A stretch of 64,000 nucleotides of DNA, from assembly GCF_001610835.1 (NCBI RefSeq), contig NZ_CP011270.1:6466001-6530000 (forward strand). The letters are read 5' to 3'. Positions 16,495-25,902 of the stretch are shown here, one piece after another (the stretch's first letter is position 1; each line of letters starts with the position of its first letter). The notes beneath the pieces were generated by a model that did no database searches, was not told where the DNA came from, and saw nothing but the letters and a program-made list of their open reading frames with translations. Position numbers and translations under genes: made by a program. Source of the DNA: Planctomyces sp. SH-PL14 (GTDB taxonomy: Bacteria > Planctomycetota > Planctomycetia > Planctomycetales > Planctomycetaceae).

Positions 16495-18444
16495 ATGAAA
16501 CCGTCTTCGCAGAGTTCAGCGAACACCTCCTCGATCCCGTCCCGCGCGGGGCGGGGAACCGGTGCCGACTCTGTCGCGCCGCTTCGAGAGTCCGCCGCCG
16601 GCCGGGGGGCGGAGGGAGCGTGGGGGGCGGCGGCCGGTTTCCGCAGCGTCCAAGTGCTGTTGGGGATCGTGCTGACGGTCACGATTCTTTACTTCGGAAG
16701 TTCGATTCTCGTCCCGTTCGCGCTGGCGGTCCTGTTCGCCATGCTCCTGCACCCGATCGTTCATCGGCTGGAGCGATGGATCGGACGGATTGCTTCCGTC
16801 GTCACGGTCGTCGCCGCTCTGATGCTTTCGGCCCTGGGAGTGGGCTGGGTCGTCAGTCTGCAGCTGGTCGATCTCGCCAACCGGATTCCCGAGTATCAGA
16901 AGCAGCTCGTCGTCAAGCTGGAGCGTCTGCGGGGGAGCGATTCCTCCAGCGGGACGATGCACAAGTTCCAGCAGGCGATGGACCACCTCATGAACGCCAT
17001 CGAGGCGGGGACGAAGCCTTCGTCCGAGCCTCCCAAGGACGAGCCGTTCTTCAAGGAGATTCTCGACGGCCGCCGTGAGCCCCAGAAGGTTCAGGTCGTC
17101 CCGGAGCCGACCTCGCGGTGGGCGGCGATCGCGATCGCGCTGACGTCGCTCGCGAATCCCCTCGCCACGTTCGGGATCGTGACGGTGCTGGTCATCTTCC
17201 TGCTGATTCAGCGGGAGGATGTCCGCGACCGGGTCGTGCGGCTGATGGGGACCGGGAAGCTGACGCTGACCACGAACACGCTGGGGGAGATGGGGAGCCG
17301 GATCAGCCGCTACCTGCTGATGAACGCGCTCGTCAACGGCGGCTTCGGGCTGGCTGTGACGCTGGGCCTGCTGGCGATCGGGATCGAGTACGCCCTGATG
17401 TGGGGGTTCCTGGCGTTCGTCCTGCGGTTCCTTCCCTACATCGGCCCGATTGCCGCTACGGTCCTGCCGGTGGCGATGGCCGCCGTCCAGTTCGAAAGCT
17501 GGATGCCGCTGATCTACACCGGCGGACTGTTCCTGGTTCTGGAGCTGTTTACGAACAACGTCGTCGAGCCGCTGGCCTATGGGCACAGCGCGGGTGTCTC
17601 GATCATTGCCATCCTTGTCACGGCCACGTTCTGGACGTGGGTGTGGGGACCGGTGGGGCTCGTGCTCTCCGTCCCGATGACCGTGATGCTGGCGGTGCTC
17701 GGAAAGCACGTGCCGCAGCTGCAGTCGCTGGGGATCGCCCTCGGGGATGAGCCGCCGCTCGAAACGTACGTTATCTATTACCAGCGGCTACTGGCGGGGG
17801 ACCAGGAGGAGGCGGAGTCGCTCCTGGAGGAGCATGAGGCGCAGCGGGGGCTTGTCGGCGTGTATGACTCGATCGTCGTTCCGGCGCTGGCGCTCGCGGA
17901 ACGGGATCGTGTGGGGGGGCAGCTCAGCGCGCGGCAGATCGATTTCATCTGGAAGTCGACGGAAGATCTGGTCGACGAACTAGCGGTCCCGGACCCGATG
18001 GTCCGGGGCGATGCGGCGGTCGAGCCGGCGCTGGAGATCCGCATGCTGGGGTGCGCGGTCCAGGACCGGGCGGACGCCCTTGCGTTGCGGATGCTCTCGA
18101 ACTCGTTGCAGGCGACGGGCGGAACGCTCGATACGATGTCGGATTCGATGCTCGCGGCGGAGCTTCTGGAGCATGTGGAGCGGGATCGGCCGGACATCCT
18201 GTTTCTTTCCGCTCTCGGAGGGGGAGGGGCGGTTCAGCTCCGTTACCTGCTGAAGCGGATCCGGCAGCGGGAGCGGAATCTGAATGTGGTCGTGTGCCGG
18301 TGGGGGTATCCGGGGGGCAAGGAGCGGATGGCGAACCGGATGCGCGAGTGGGGGGCGAGCCGGGTGGTGACGACGTTGGCTGAGGCGATGCAGATTGCTC
18401 GCAGCACGCCGCGGATGGAGCGTGTGCCGGTCGCCGCCAACTGA
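16495..18444 (+). CDS. AI-2E family transporter (PerM/YdiK type) with long C-terminal domain
   Basis: 649 aa. The N-terminal 40 residues are low-complexity, followed by about 7-8 TM helices over residues 50-400. The family hallmark region F-L-P-Y-I-G-P-I-A-A-T and the W-G-P-V-G-L-V-L-S-V-P segment are present. Residues about 430-640 form an additional soluble domain with an R-M-L-G-C-A-V-Q-D-R-A-D start and an alternating strand/helix pattern (PDILFLSAL, NVVVCRWG), resembling a B12-binding/Rossmann fold without the DXHXXG cobalamin motif. Members may export AI-2 or other small molecules; the substrate here is unknown. GlsB-like gene upstream, repeat copy 4 downstream. Confidence 0.85.
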   Translation: MKPSSQSSANTSSIPSRAGRGTGADSVAPLRESAAGRGAEGAWGAAAGFRSVQVLLGIVLTVTILYFGSSILVPFALAVLFAMLLHPIVHRLERWIGRIASVVTVVAALMLSALGVGWVVSLQLVDLANRIPEYQKQLVVKLERLRGSDSSSGTMHKFQQAMDHLMNAIEAGTKPSSEPPKDEPFFKEILDGRREPQKVQVVPEPTSRWAAIAIALTSLANPLATFGIVTVLVIFLLIQREDVRDRVVRLMGTGKLTLTTNTLGEMGSRISRYLLMNALVNGGFGLAVTLGLLAIGIEYALMWGFLAFVLRFLPYIGPIAATVLPVAMAAVQFESWMPLIYTGGLFLVLELFTNNVVEPLAYGHSAGVSIIAILVTATFWTWVWGPVGLVLSVPMTVMLAVLGKHVPQLQSLGIALGDEPPLETYVIYYQRLLAGDQEEAESLLEEHEAQRGLVGVYDSIVVPALALAERDRVGGQLSARQIDFIWKSTEDLVDELAVPDPMVRGDAAVEPALEIRMLGCAVQDRADALALRMLSNSLQATGGTLDTMSDSMLAAELLEHVERDRPDILFLSALGGGGAVQLRYLLKRIRQRERNLNVVVCRWGYPGGKERMANRMREWGASRVVTTLAEAMQIARSTPRMERVPVAAN

Positions 18445-18456
18445 AAAGCTGAACAC

Positions 18457-18778
18457 CGTCCCGGCCGGAGCAGCGTCGCTAGCTCAAACCCAACGTGCTA
18501 CGGCCGCTGGGGTCAAGGGGGCAACCCCTTGCCGCCGGAGGCACTTCCACGAGGAACCGTGGGACACAACGGGCGTCCCCTTTGTGGTACCCGCTATGAG
18601 GACTCCCTCAACCGATACCGCTCACTTTGCAATCCCCGCGGGTTAGATGAGGGGGCATACGACGCGGTGTCCGCGATTGGACACGATCTCTTTCAGACAT
18701 CACCCGACGAGAGGGCCTCCGGCGGGCAAAGGGGCGTTGCCCCTCTGCACTCCCCACCAGGGTGCCCCTGGACCCGGT
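18457..18778 (-). repeat. Dispersed intergenic element, copy 4 (reverse)
   Basis: Fills the interval between the convergent AI-2E transporter (stop 18444) and the hypothetical membrane protein gene (stop at 18799). Slightly shortened first hairpin (GGGGGCAACCCCTTG) compared with copy 2. Confidence 0.92.
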
Positions 18779-18798
18779 GAGGTGAGGACCAAGTCACC

Positions 18799-19419
18799 CT
18801 AAAGGCACAGTTCCATCTCAATGAACTGCCACGGCGTCTTCTGATACGCCGCCTTCATGATGTGCAGCGTCTTCCACCGCGTGATGTGATGCGGGCTCGT
18901 GAACTTCGGCGTTTCCTCCGGAAGGCCAAGCAACACGTCCTTGCGGATCACCATCGCCCGCACCTTCCGGGTCTTCATCTCCCCGGCACACTCGAACGTC
19001 AGGGCCACCAGATACCGGCCCGTCACGACCGGCTGCCCAAGATCACGTCGGATGAGGCCCGCGGCAAACTTCTCCGAGACCTCGTTCAGGACAGAGTTCA
19101 GGTAGTACCAGTACTCCGCCTGCGGCAGCGGGAGCAGCGGATTCGCCTCGGTCGTCCGCTGGGACGCCCTGAGGACCTCGCTCACCGCCACCTTATTGAG
19201 AAAGATGTCCTCACAGCTCTTCTCGAGAAGCGTGCGGATCAGCAGCGTGTTGTCGACGAACAGGTTCAGCGACACATTGATCCGGTCGAGATACTCCTTC
19301 CGCTGCCACTTCTGACGGGCCCGCCAATACCCGTACCACCCGGTGAGCGACGCCAGCAGGATCGTGATTCCCCACTGAATCCCCCGTTCCCGCAGATGGG
19401 TCAGAATCTGATCGAGCAT
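18799..19419 (-). CDS. Hypothetical single-pass membrane protein
   Basis: A 206-aa protein with one TM helix near the N-terminus (ITILLASLTGWYGYW, about 17-31) followed by a basic stop-transfer and a mostly helical soluble part. No family is recognised. ATG 19419 has a GGAGAGACGG just upstream, which decides the start; the frame continues upstream only into the glycosyltransferase gene in another frame. Same strand as the glycosyltransferase (173 bp gap), so possibly co-transcribed. Confidence 0.7.
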   Translation of the reverse strand: MLDQILTHLRERGIQWGITILLASLTGWYGYWRARQKWQRKEYLDRINVSLNLFVDNTLLIRTLLEKSCEDIFLNKVAVSEVLRASQRTTEANPLLPLPQAEYWYYLNSVLNEVSEKFAAGLIRRDLGQPVVTGRYLVALTFECAGEMKTRKVRAMVIRKDVLLGLPEETPKFTSPHHITRWKTLHIMKAAYQKTPWQFIEMELCL

Positions 19420-19592
19420 CCGTCTCTCCAGGGCGTCGGTCGCAGGGAAGCGGGGCCGTTCGATCCACCCGACATGGTCGATCGTGTCCGCGACGGCGGT
19501 CTTTGTGGGACAACGTCTCCATGGGGACGCCGGTTCAACAAATCCGGTTCGGGCCGCGGCGACGAGGGACCGTTTCCCGGGGAACCCGGCAC

Positions 19593-20873
19593 TCAGGAAG
19601 CGGACTTGGCCGGCGTTTCGGGGCGAACCTCCGGCGTGGACCGGAACTCCTGCTCGTCGACGATCGCCACGCTGTGCGGCTCGATCCGGTACGTGATCCC
19701 GCGCCATTCGTGGCGCCGCGTCAGCCAGGCGGTCAGGACGGCCGCCGGATAATAGAACCCGAGGAATAGCAGGGCGAAGGAGCAGCTCAGAATCTGTCCC
19801 AGGTCGTATCGCCGGAGCGTCACTCCGCGCCATTCCCTGAGCAGCTTGCGGACAAGGCCGTCGAACTGGAGGACCATAACCTGCACAACGGTTCCATAGA
19901 GGAACGTGCAGATCCCCCATGTCGCGATGTTGGCTCCCCCTTCGTAGATCGTCCAGGGGAGGCAGACCCAGCCCAGGGCGCCGAGGAGCATCGCCTGCAG
20001 AAGAACCCAATTGGCCGCCGGGTGATGCAGCCGCGCCGCCAACATCTGGCGGAGGAGGAAGCCCCAGAACGAGGCGAACGACGTCCGCTCCTCGTTCAGC
20101 ATCACCAGCGGAATGACCGGCACGGCGCTCGTGTTCCGCCGGTCCAGGAAGTTGGCGAGCTGCGTGTCCTCGCTGAAGGCATGGGCCAGAAGGTCGAGGT
20201 ACTCCGGATCGCGAAACACCTCTCGGCGAAGCGCCAGGCTTCCACCCCATGGGATGTGGTACTGGACCATCGACGGGACAGCCATGCCGTTCCAGTAGAA
20301 CCGCAGCAGTCCCACCGGGTCGCTCCCCTGGGGGGAATACCAGCGGTTGCCGGTCGAGGCCAGGACCCGCGGGTCCTTCATCGGAGCGACGAGCTCCCGC
20401 AGCCAGGTCGGATGGGTGATCGCGTCGCCGTCGCAGGTCGCGATGACTTCAACGTCGTCCGGGGTGCGGCTGTAGGCGCAGTGCAGACTGCTCGCCTTGC
20501 GGGTGCAGGTTGAGAAGGCGTGGTCCCGGATCATCACCTCGACCCGGTCCGCCCCATGCAGCGCCTGCAGTTCACGGACATGGGGGAGCGCCTCGTCGGT
20601 CTCGGTGTCGACGACGATCAGGACCTTGTAGTCCGGGTAGTCCTGATGGACGAGCCCCGAGAGACAGCGGTCGAGGAACGGGTCGCTGCCGCGGAGGCAG
20701 AGGACGATCTGGGCCTTGGGGGTATAGTCGCCGAACAGCGCGGGATACCCGTTGTCCAGGGCCTGGCGCAAGGCCCGCCGAGGAGCGCGCGACTGAAGCC
20801 AGGTCAGGAGCGACAGGCCGCAGGCGAGAACGATCGATACGATTCCGGACCAACCCAGTGCATTGTCTCCCAA
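19593..20873 (-). CDS. Family 2 glycosyltransferase, membrane-bound
   Basis: About 426 aa with an N-terminal TM helix (IVSIVLACGLSLLTWL), a GT-A domain (PKAQIVLCLRG, HQDYPDYKVLIVVD, and a CDGDA metal-site region) and an acceptor-side SEDTQL motif. Three or four C-terminal TM helices follow. This is the arrangement of processive or membrane GT2 enzymes (ceramide glucosyltransferase/hyaluronan-synthase-like), but no clear QXXRW is seen, so processivity is doubtful. Product unknown. The start is uncertain: TTG 20873 is used, and an in-frame TTG at 20984 would add 37 residues of poor coding character. Confidence 0.8.
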   Translation of the reverse strand: MGDNALGWSGIVSIVLACGLSLLTWLQSRAPRRALRQALDNGYPALFGDYTPKAQIVLCLRGSDPFLDRCLSGLVHQDYPDYKVLIVVDTETDEALPHVRELQALHGADRVEVMIRDHAFSTCTRKASSLHCAYSRTPDDVEVIATCDGDAITHPTWLRELVAPMKDPRVLASTGNRWYSPQGSDPVGLLRFYWNGMAVPSMVQYHIPWGGSLALRREVFRDPEYLDLLAHAFSEDTQLANFLDRRNTSAVPVIPLVMLNEERTSFASFWGFLLRQMLAARLHHPAANWVLLQAMLLGALGWVCLPWTIYEGGANIATWGICTFLYGTVVQVMVLQFDGLVRKLLREWRGVTLRRYDLGQILSCSFALLFLGFYYPAAVLTAWLTRRHEWRGITYRIEPHSVAIVDEQEFRSTPEVRPETPAKSAS

Positions 20874-21272
20874 TTTGTGACGGAACCGCGAAGTTTTGGC
20901 GTATTGAAGTGGGCCCGCATGCGACCGGGCTCGTCCCGGACTATCGTCCAGAGGAGGGGGCCGGATACATCGGATATGCCGCAAGTCCTCGATAGGAAGA
21001 TACTTTGCGCTCCGACTCCCGGCAAGACGTGTCCCCGGCGGCTGCCCCCGCTCTCCGGCGCGGCGGTGGCTGATTTCTCACCACCCGGCGTGGCGCGATC
21101 GGCCTTCGGTCCTTCGAGGTCGGCTTTCGACCTTCGGGGTCGGTCGGTCGCGGGCTGGAGAAGGGGCTCGCCGGGAAAACCACTCCTTCGAAAATTCCGC
21201 CCGCGCGATTCGCTTTGCTACACTCGGGTTCACATCACAAACCTCTGTCGCGATTCATCGAGATCGGCGTCC
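20874..21272. other. Divergent intergenic region, nothing further identified
   Basis: About 400 bases between the divergent glycosyltransferase and J-like/MshEN genes. No RNA gene or convincing promoter is read. The imprecise glycosyltransferase start means part of it may be coding. Confidence 0.4.
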
Positions 21273-22334
21273 ATGGATTTCTACAAGGAATGGCTGGGGA
21301 TTCCCGACGGGCCGCGTCCGCCCGATCACTACGAGCTGCTGCGGGTCAAGCGGTTCGAAGACGACACGGACAAGATTCGCGCCCACTACAAGAAGCTCAA
21401 TACCCACGTCCGCAAGTACGCCTCCGGGCAGTATTCGGTCAAGTCGCAGGAGATCCTGAATGAGCTCGCCAAGGCGATGCTCTGCCTCACGGACCTCGAC
21501 CGCAAGACCGAGTACGACGAGGGGATGGGGCGCGAAGTTCCGGTCCGCAAGGACTCCTTCGGCCGGGCTCCGCTCCTGGACGTGCTCGTCAAGCAGGGAA
21601 AGATTTCGCGGCAGCAGAAGACCGAAGTGGAAGAGTTCGCCGGCAAGCGCGGGCTCTCCCATCGGGACGCGGTCGTGCAGATGAAGCTCGTCGAAGCGGA
21701 TGCCGCCGCCCAGGCGCTCGCCATCCAGCTGGGGTTCTCCTACGTCGACCTCGAGGACATGCTCCCCGAGGACGACATCCTCGATCAGGTCCCCCGCCAG
21801 CTCGTCAAGAAGCACACCTTCGTCCCGCTGTTCATCGACGACGACCGGCTGCTCGTGGCGTGCGTGGACGAACTGGAGCATGAACTGGAAGACGAACTGC
21901 GGCTGCGGTACGACGTCCCGGTCCGGGCGGTCCTCGCCACCCCGCGGGCGGTCAGCCAGGCGATCGCCAAGTACTACGCCCCCGGCGCGCGCGACGAAGC
22001 CAAATCGAGCGCCGCTCCAGCCAAGTCCGGCGGCAAGGGGGCCAAAGGGAAGGCGGCGAAGTCCGATGGCGGAGGCGGCAAGTCGTCCAAGGCCGCGGAA
22101 GCGAAAATCCCCTTCAAAGAACTGCCTGCCGAGGAGCAGGCAAGCCGGAAGCAGACGGGCCTCCTGATCATGTGCTGGAGCGTCATGATCCCCATGGCGT
22201 TCAAGCTGATGGAGTTCAGCGAGACCCTCAAGCCCTATCTCGCCGACTACAAGTTTCTCGGCTACGCCTGGATGCTGGCCTTCGTGACCGGCCCGCTTGC
22301 GGTCCTGTGGGTGACTCAAAAGTACTGGAAGTAG
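21273..22334 (+). CDS. J-like domain / MshEN-domain membrane protein
   Basis: 353 aa. The N-terminal 90 residues resemble a degenerate J-like domain (DHYELLRVKRFEDDTDKIR, then helix III-like ALCLTDLDRKTEYDEGM; the HPD motif is absent). Residues about 110-250 look like the GspE/MshE N-terminal (MshEN) domain that binds cyclic di-GMP in some ATPases (LVKQGKISRQQ, LGFSYVDLEDM, VPRQLVKKHTFVPLF). A Gly/Lys/Ser-rich linker of about 40 residues precedes two C-terminal TM helices (LLIMCWSVMIPMAF and MLAFVTGPLAVLWV). There is no ATPase domain, so it is not a secretion motor. ATG 21273 starts the J-like part. A bidirectional terminator follows. Confidence 0.75.
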   Translation: MDFYKEWLGIPDGPRPPDHYELLRVKRFEDDTDKIRAHYKKLNTHVRKYASGQYSVKSQEILNELAKAMLCLTDLDRKTEYDEGMGREVPVRKDSFGRAPLLDVLVKQGKISRQQKTEVEEFAGKRGLSHRDAVVQMKLVEADAAAQALAIQLGFSYVDLEDMLPEDDILDQVPRQLVKKHTFVPLFIDDDRLLVACVDELEHELEDELRLRYDVPVRAVLATPRAVSQAIAKYYAPGARDEAKSSAAPAKSGGKGAKGKAAKSDGGGGKSSKAAEAKIPFKELPAEEQASRKQTGLLIMCWSVMIPMAFKLMEFSETLKPYLADYKFLGYAWMLAFVTGPLAVLWVTQKYWK

Positions 22335-22359
22335 CCCTTTCTGCGTGCCATGAACGTAA

Positions 22360-22396
22360 AAAGAGGGCGGTCGAGACAATCTCGACCGCCCTCTTT
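22360..22396. terminator. Bidirectional intrinsic terminator
   Basis: A perfect 17-bp stem with a 3-base loop: AAAGAGGGCGGTCGAGA pairs with TCTCGACCGCCCTCTTT. T runs arise on both strands from the arms. It sits between the convergent MshEN-protein and lipoprotein genes. Confidence 0.88.
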
Positions 22397-22419
22397 GCAT
22401 CGATGGTGCAGAATTTCGA

Positions 22420-22878
22420 CTACATCAGGTCAAGCGGGATGTCGTTCGGGCCTTCCGGCTTGATGGTTGCCTTCAATCCCATCGGCGAGGGGGAGGCGTA
22501 CTTGGCCGGCAGCAGGTTCTTCGGGGGAGGCTGATTTTCTGCGGGCGGACGGTAGTCCCCGGTTTCGGGAGAGCCCGAGCCCTGACCTCCCTTGGGAGCC
22601 TCCATCTTGGTCACGGCAACCATGTAATCTCCCGCCGGGGCTCCGTCGCCGGCTGAATGAGTCGTCAGGGCGAACTTGCCTGCGGCATCCGTCGTGGCAT
22701 AGGCCCCAAGCTTGCCGTCGGTGCTCAGGAACGTGACCGTGGCCCCCTCGACTGGCTGCCCCTTGAAGGTCACCGTCCCTCCCGCCTTGTAGACCGCAGG
22801 GCCCTTGGGTGGGGGGGCGCTGCTGCCGCAACCGGCCAGGACGGCAGACAGGAGGCAGAACAGGAGAGAACGCGTCAT
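22420..22878 (-). CDS. Lipoprotein with carboxypeptidase-regulatory-like (transthyretin-like) domain
   Basis: A 152-aa lipoprotein. The signal is MTRSLLFCLLSAVLAGC with lipobox LAGC, so Cys17 is the likely lipidated residue. A short Pro-rich spacer leads to a beta domain containing AGGTVTFKGQPVEGATVTF and DAAGKFALTT, the pattern of small carrier-binding/carboxypeptidase-regulatory-like domains common in planctomycete lipoproteins. The C-terminal part is Pro/Gly-rich. ATG 22878 is preferred to the in-frame TTG at 22905 because it gives a normal lipoprotein signal. Function unknown. Confidence 0.8.
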   Translation of the reverse strand: MTRSLLFCLLSAVLAGCGSSAPPPKGPAVYKAGGTVTFKGQPVEGATVTFLSTDGKLGAYATTDAAGKFALTTHSAGDGAPAGDYMVAVTKMEAPKGGQGSGSPETGDYRPPAENQPPPKNLLPAKYASPSPMGLKATIKPEGPNDIPLDLM

Positions 22879-23107
22879 GAACGAAGAGCCGAAGTGAAGG
22901 TTCAAGGGCGGACGGGGCGATCCATGAGAACGCCCGACCGATGCAATGCGAGATTCTATTCTTCACGGCCGATTCGCAAAGGGTCGTCGCACGCTCGCCA
23001 TTCTGAGTTTTGCCTGAATTTGACTGTTCTCCGCCGATCCCTACTGGCGATTGGGACTGACCAAGTGTTTAGGTGCGTCGCAACATTAATCTATGTACAT
23101 ATGCCCG

Positions 23108-23135
23108 TTGACACTTCTTCGTTTCCTCACATAAT
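23108..23135 (+). promoter_or_regulatory. Sigma-70-like promoter of the DUF1559 gene
   Basis: The -35 hexamer TTGACA (23108-23113) and -10 CATAAT (23130-23135) are 16 bp apart and 122 bp upstream of ATG 23258. The surrounding 100 bases are AT-richer than the rest of the window. The remainder of the 22879-23257 interval shows no gene. Confidence 0.55.
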
Positions 23136-23257
23136 TCCGGGCCCAGGGATTTTCTGAAGGCTTCGCCACGGGTGCGGTGGAGCGCGGCTGAAGGTCATGC
23201 GCTGTGGCCGGCTGTTTGCCAGGAGATTCGGTCTTTTTGAGTGGAGTTGGTCGCTTC

Positions 23258-24328
23258 ATGGTCGTACGGAGTCGCAAGGGGTTCACGCTGATCGAACTCC
23301 TGGTTGTCATCGCCATCATCGCTGTACTGGTCGCCATTCTTCTCCCCGCCGTTCAGCAGGCGCGGGAAGCGGCGCGGAATTCCCAGTGCAAGAACAATCT
23401 GAAGCAGATCGGAATCGCCCTCCACAGCTACCATGAAGTGTTCGGCTGCTTCATGGCACGCAAAGGTGGCAGCGGCAACGGCGGGACGAATGCCAGCCCC
23501 TATTACGACGGGAACTACAACCGCCTGAGCGGCTTTGTCCCGATGCTCCCGTACATTGATCAGGGAGCACTCTACGGAAAGATCCAGCAGGGGGATGCGA
23601 CCCACGCCTCGGGCGGCCCCGCCGGCTGGGACGGGTGGGCGGTCTGGAACGTTAAGATTCCGACCTACCAGTGTCCTTCCGATCGCGAAATCTCCGCCGG
23701 CCAGATGCAGCACAGTTATGCATTCAGCATGGGCGACGGTCCGATTCGCGACAACGTGAGTGCGGGTACTGTCCGCGGCTTGTTCGGCTACCAGCGCTGC
23801 GTTCGAATCGGCGACATCCAGGACGGAACGAGCAACACGATTGCCATGAGCGAACACTGCAAAGCGGAATTCGCTGCGGTGACGACGACGGCGAACGCCT
23901 ACCCGGCCATCGAAGGGATTGCCAACAACGTCACCTTCGGCACCCCGGCGATTCCGGGCGTCTGTCTCACGCAGGCCTCGAACGGGTTTTTCATCCCGGG
24001 GATTTCTGTGAAGGGAAAGCGTGGATACGTCTACACGGACGGCCAGCCGGAGCGGGTTGGCTTCCACACGATCCTTGGTCCGAACGCTCCGTCCTGCGGT
24101 GAAGGCGGCAATACGAATGCCGACAACTCGCACACGTTGCTCCCGCCTTCGAGCCGTCACGCGGGGACTGTCAATGCCGTGATGTCGGACGGTGCTGTGC
24201 GGACGATCAGCGACAGCATCGACACCGGCAATCTGGCCATTGGTCCGGCGACCAGCGGCCCGAGCCCCTACGGCGTCTGGGGCGCCATTGGCTCCAAGGA
24301 CGGTGGCGACAAGGTCCAAGACTTCTAA
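23258..24328 (+). CDS. DUF1559 family prepilin-like protein
   Basis: A 356-aa planctomycete hallmark. The N-terminal type-IV-prepilin-like signal is [19 protein letters not shown], which would be cleaved after the Gly by a prepilin peptidase, followed by [20 protein letters not shown], the DUF1559 signature. The C-terminal region contains the usual N-T-I/A-M-S-E and S-D-G-A-V-R segments. The family is found in dozens of copies per genome and is probably a secreted pseudopilin-like or surface protein; its role is unproven. A GGAG before the ATG supports start 23258. Monocistronic, with its own promoter and terminator. Confidence 0.93.
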   Translation: MVVRSRKGFTLIELLVVIAIIAVLVAILLPAVQQAREAARNSQCKNNLKQIGIALHSYHEVFGCFMARKGGSGNGGTNASPYYDGNYNRLSGFVPMLPYIDQGALYGKIQQGDATHASGGPAGWDGWAVWNVKIPTYQCPSDREISAGQMQHSYAFSMGDGPIRDNVSAGTVRGLFGYQRCVRIGDIQDGTSNTIAMSEHCKAEFAAVTTTANAYPAIEGIANNVTFGTPAIPGVCLTQASNGFFIPGISVKGKRGYVYTDGQPERVGFHTILGPNAPSCGEGGNTNADNSHTLLPPSSRHAGTVNAVMSDGAVRTISDSIDTGNLAIGPATSGPSPYGVWGAIGSKDGGDKVQDF

Positions 24329-24357
24329 GCTTCGAAGTCCTATTGTTGGCAACGACC

Positions 24358-24390
24358 AGCCGACTCTCCGAAAGGAGAGTCGGCTTTTTT
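24358..24390 (+). terminator. Intrinsic terminator of the DUF1559 gene
   Basis: 12-bp perfect stem AGCCGACTCTCC/GGAGAGTCGGCT with a GAAA tetraloop, followed by TTTTT, 30 bp after the stop codon. Confidence 0.92.
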
Positions 24391-24444
24391 GTTGGCCTTC
24401 GAGGTCAGCGCCCGGATCGAGGCGTTGAGGAGCAATCGCTCCGA

Positions 24445-25428
24445 CTACCACTTCCAGTCGGAGCGGCCCTTGAGGTTCTGAATCCGCTCCGAGGGCCAGC
24501 CGCCGTTCTTGAGGCGGGTGATCGTGTCGGCGCACATCGTGAGCGTGTCCCGCTGGCTTTCGACATCGAGACCGGCGAGGTGGCCGCAGAAGATCACGTT
24601 CTCGAACTCCAGCAGCGGGCTGCTCTTGGCGAGGGGCTCTTTCTCAAAGACGTCGAGACCCGCTCCGCGGAGGTGCTTGGACTTGAGGGCGTCGTAGAGC
24701 GCCTTCTCGTCGATCAGCGAGCCGCGGGCGGTGTTGATCAGGACCGAGCCGGGCTTCATTTGGCCGATTCGCTCGGCGTTCATCATGTGCCGCGTCTCAG
24801 CGGTCGCCGGGTTGTGGAGCGTCACGTAGTCGGAGCGGGAGAGGAGATCGTCGAGCGAGGTGAGCTCGATGCCCCAGGTCTGCACGAATTCCGGGTTCGG
24901 ATAGGGCTCGCAGGAGAGGACGTTCATCCCCAGGCCAACGGCGCGGGTGGCGACCGCCTGGCCGATCCGGCCGAGGCCGACGATCCCGATCGTGGAGCCC
25001 ATGATTCGGGGGGTCTGGACCCGCAGCCACTGGCCGCGGCGGCATTCGAGGTCGCGGAAGGGGAAGCCGCGGCCGATCGCCATGAGCATCGCGATGGCGT
25101 GCTCGGCGACGGCGTGGTGGTTCACGCCGGGGGTCGTGGCGACGACGATCTCAAGCTCGTCGCAGGTCTTGGTGTCGATGGCGTCGAAGCCGACGCCGGT
25201 GCGAGCCAGGACCCGCAGACCGGGGAGGGCGTGGAGGACGTCGCGGGTGTAGGGTTCCGAGCCGGCGACGATGGCGCAGCATCCCTGGGCTTCGCGGATG
25301 AGGGTGTCCGGGTTCCAGTAGTCGAGCGTGCGGTCGACTGGCTGGACGGTGAAGCCCGCTTCCTGGAGGAGAGCGACGTGCGGACCTTCGTCCGCGCTGA
25401 GGGCAGTGGACTTGACGTTGAGCGGCAT
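24445..25428 (-). CDS. D-isomer 2-hydroxyacid dehydrogenase (phosphoglycerate-dehydrogenase-like)
   Basis: 327 aa. The NAD-binding motif GIVGLGRIGQAVA lies mid-protein, NTARGSLIDEKALYDAL carries the catalytic Arg region, DVFEKEPL the catalytic Glu, and GHLAG the catalytic His, so the active site is complete. Probably acts on 3-phosphoglycerate or another 2-hydroxyacid. It lacks the ACT/regulatory domains of long SerA forms, so glyoxylate/hydroxypyruvate reductase activity is equally possible. Single gene, followed by the DUF1559 gene on the other strand; repeat copy 5 is upstream. Confidence 0.85.
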   Translation of the reverse strand: MPLNVKSTALSADEGPHVALLQEAGFTVQPVDRTLDYWNPDTLIREAQGCCAIVAGSEPYTRDVLHALPGLRVLARTGVGFDAIDTKTCDELEIVVATTPGVNHHAVAEHAIAMLMAIGRGFPFRDLECRRGQWLRVQTPRIMGSTIGIVGLGRIGQAVATRAVGLGMNVLSCEPYPNPEFVQTWGIELTSLDDLLSRSDYVTLHNPATAETRHMMNAERIGQMKPGSVLINTARGSLIDEKALYDALKSKHLRGAGLDVFEKEPLAKSSPLLEFENVIFCGHLAGLDVESQRDTLTMCADTITRLKNGGWPSERIQNLKGRSDWKW

Positions 25429-25519
25429 GGTGAGAGAAGAGGCTGAGGTCAGAAAGCGTGTGACTGGAAGGCTATCGGAAGGATAGGAGCGTGTGTAGTG
25501 GGGCCTCTGGCTCGAACCG

Positions 25520-25843
25520 CGTTCTCGCCGGCACGACTCCGCTCGCTCAAACCCAATGTGCGACGGCAGCTGGGGTCAAGGGGGGAACCCCCTTGCCGCC
25601 GGAGGCCGTTCGATGAGAAACCGTGGTAAGCAACGGACGTCCCCTTTGTGGTACCCGGCGTTGAGGGCTCCCACACATCACACCGCTCGCTTTGCAATCC
25701 CCGCGTGTTGGTGAGGGGGGCATCCGGCACGTCGTCCGCGCTTGGACACGCGCTCCTTCAGACATCTCTCGACGGCCAGGCCTCCGGCGGGCAAAGGGGC
25801 GTGGCCCCCTTGCATCCCCCACCAGGGTGCCCCTGGACCCGGT
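25520..25843 (-). repeat. Dispersed intergenic element, copy 5 (reverse)
   Basis: In the divergent interval between the hydroxyacid dehydrogenase gene (start 25428) and recO (start 25903), ending 59 bp before recO. All family blocks are present. The rest of the interval shows nothing. Confidence 0.92.
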
Positions 25844-25902
25844 GACTTTGGATGTCGTCCCGTGGATGTCCTCGATCGCCCCCCGCCTCCTATCATTCCC
25901 AC

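Noticed and set aside
18799-20250. A single 483-codon protein joining the hypothetical and glycosyltransferase regions
   Set aside because: The upper half is the glycosyltransferase gene in the wrong frame. The Shine-Dalgarno before ATG 19419 marks the true start.
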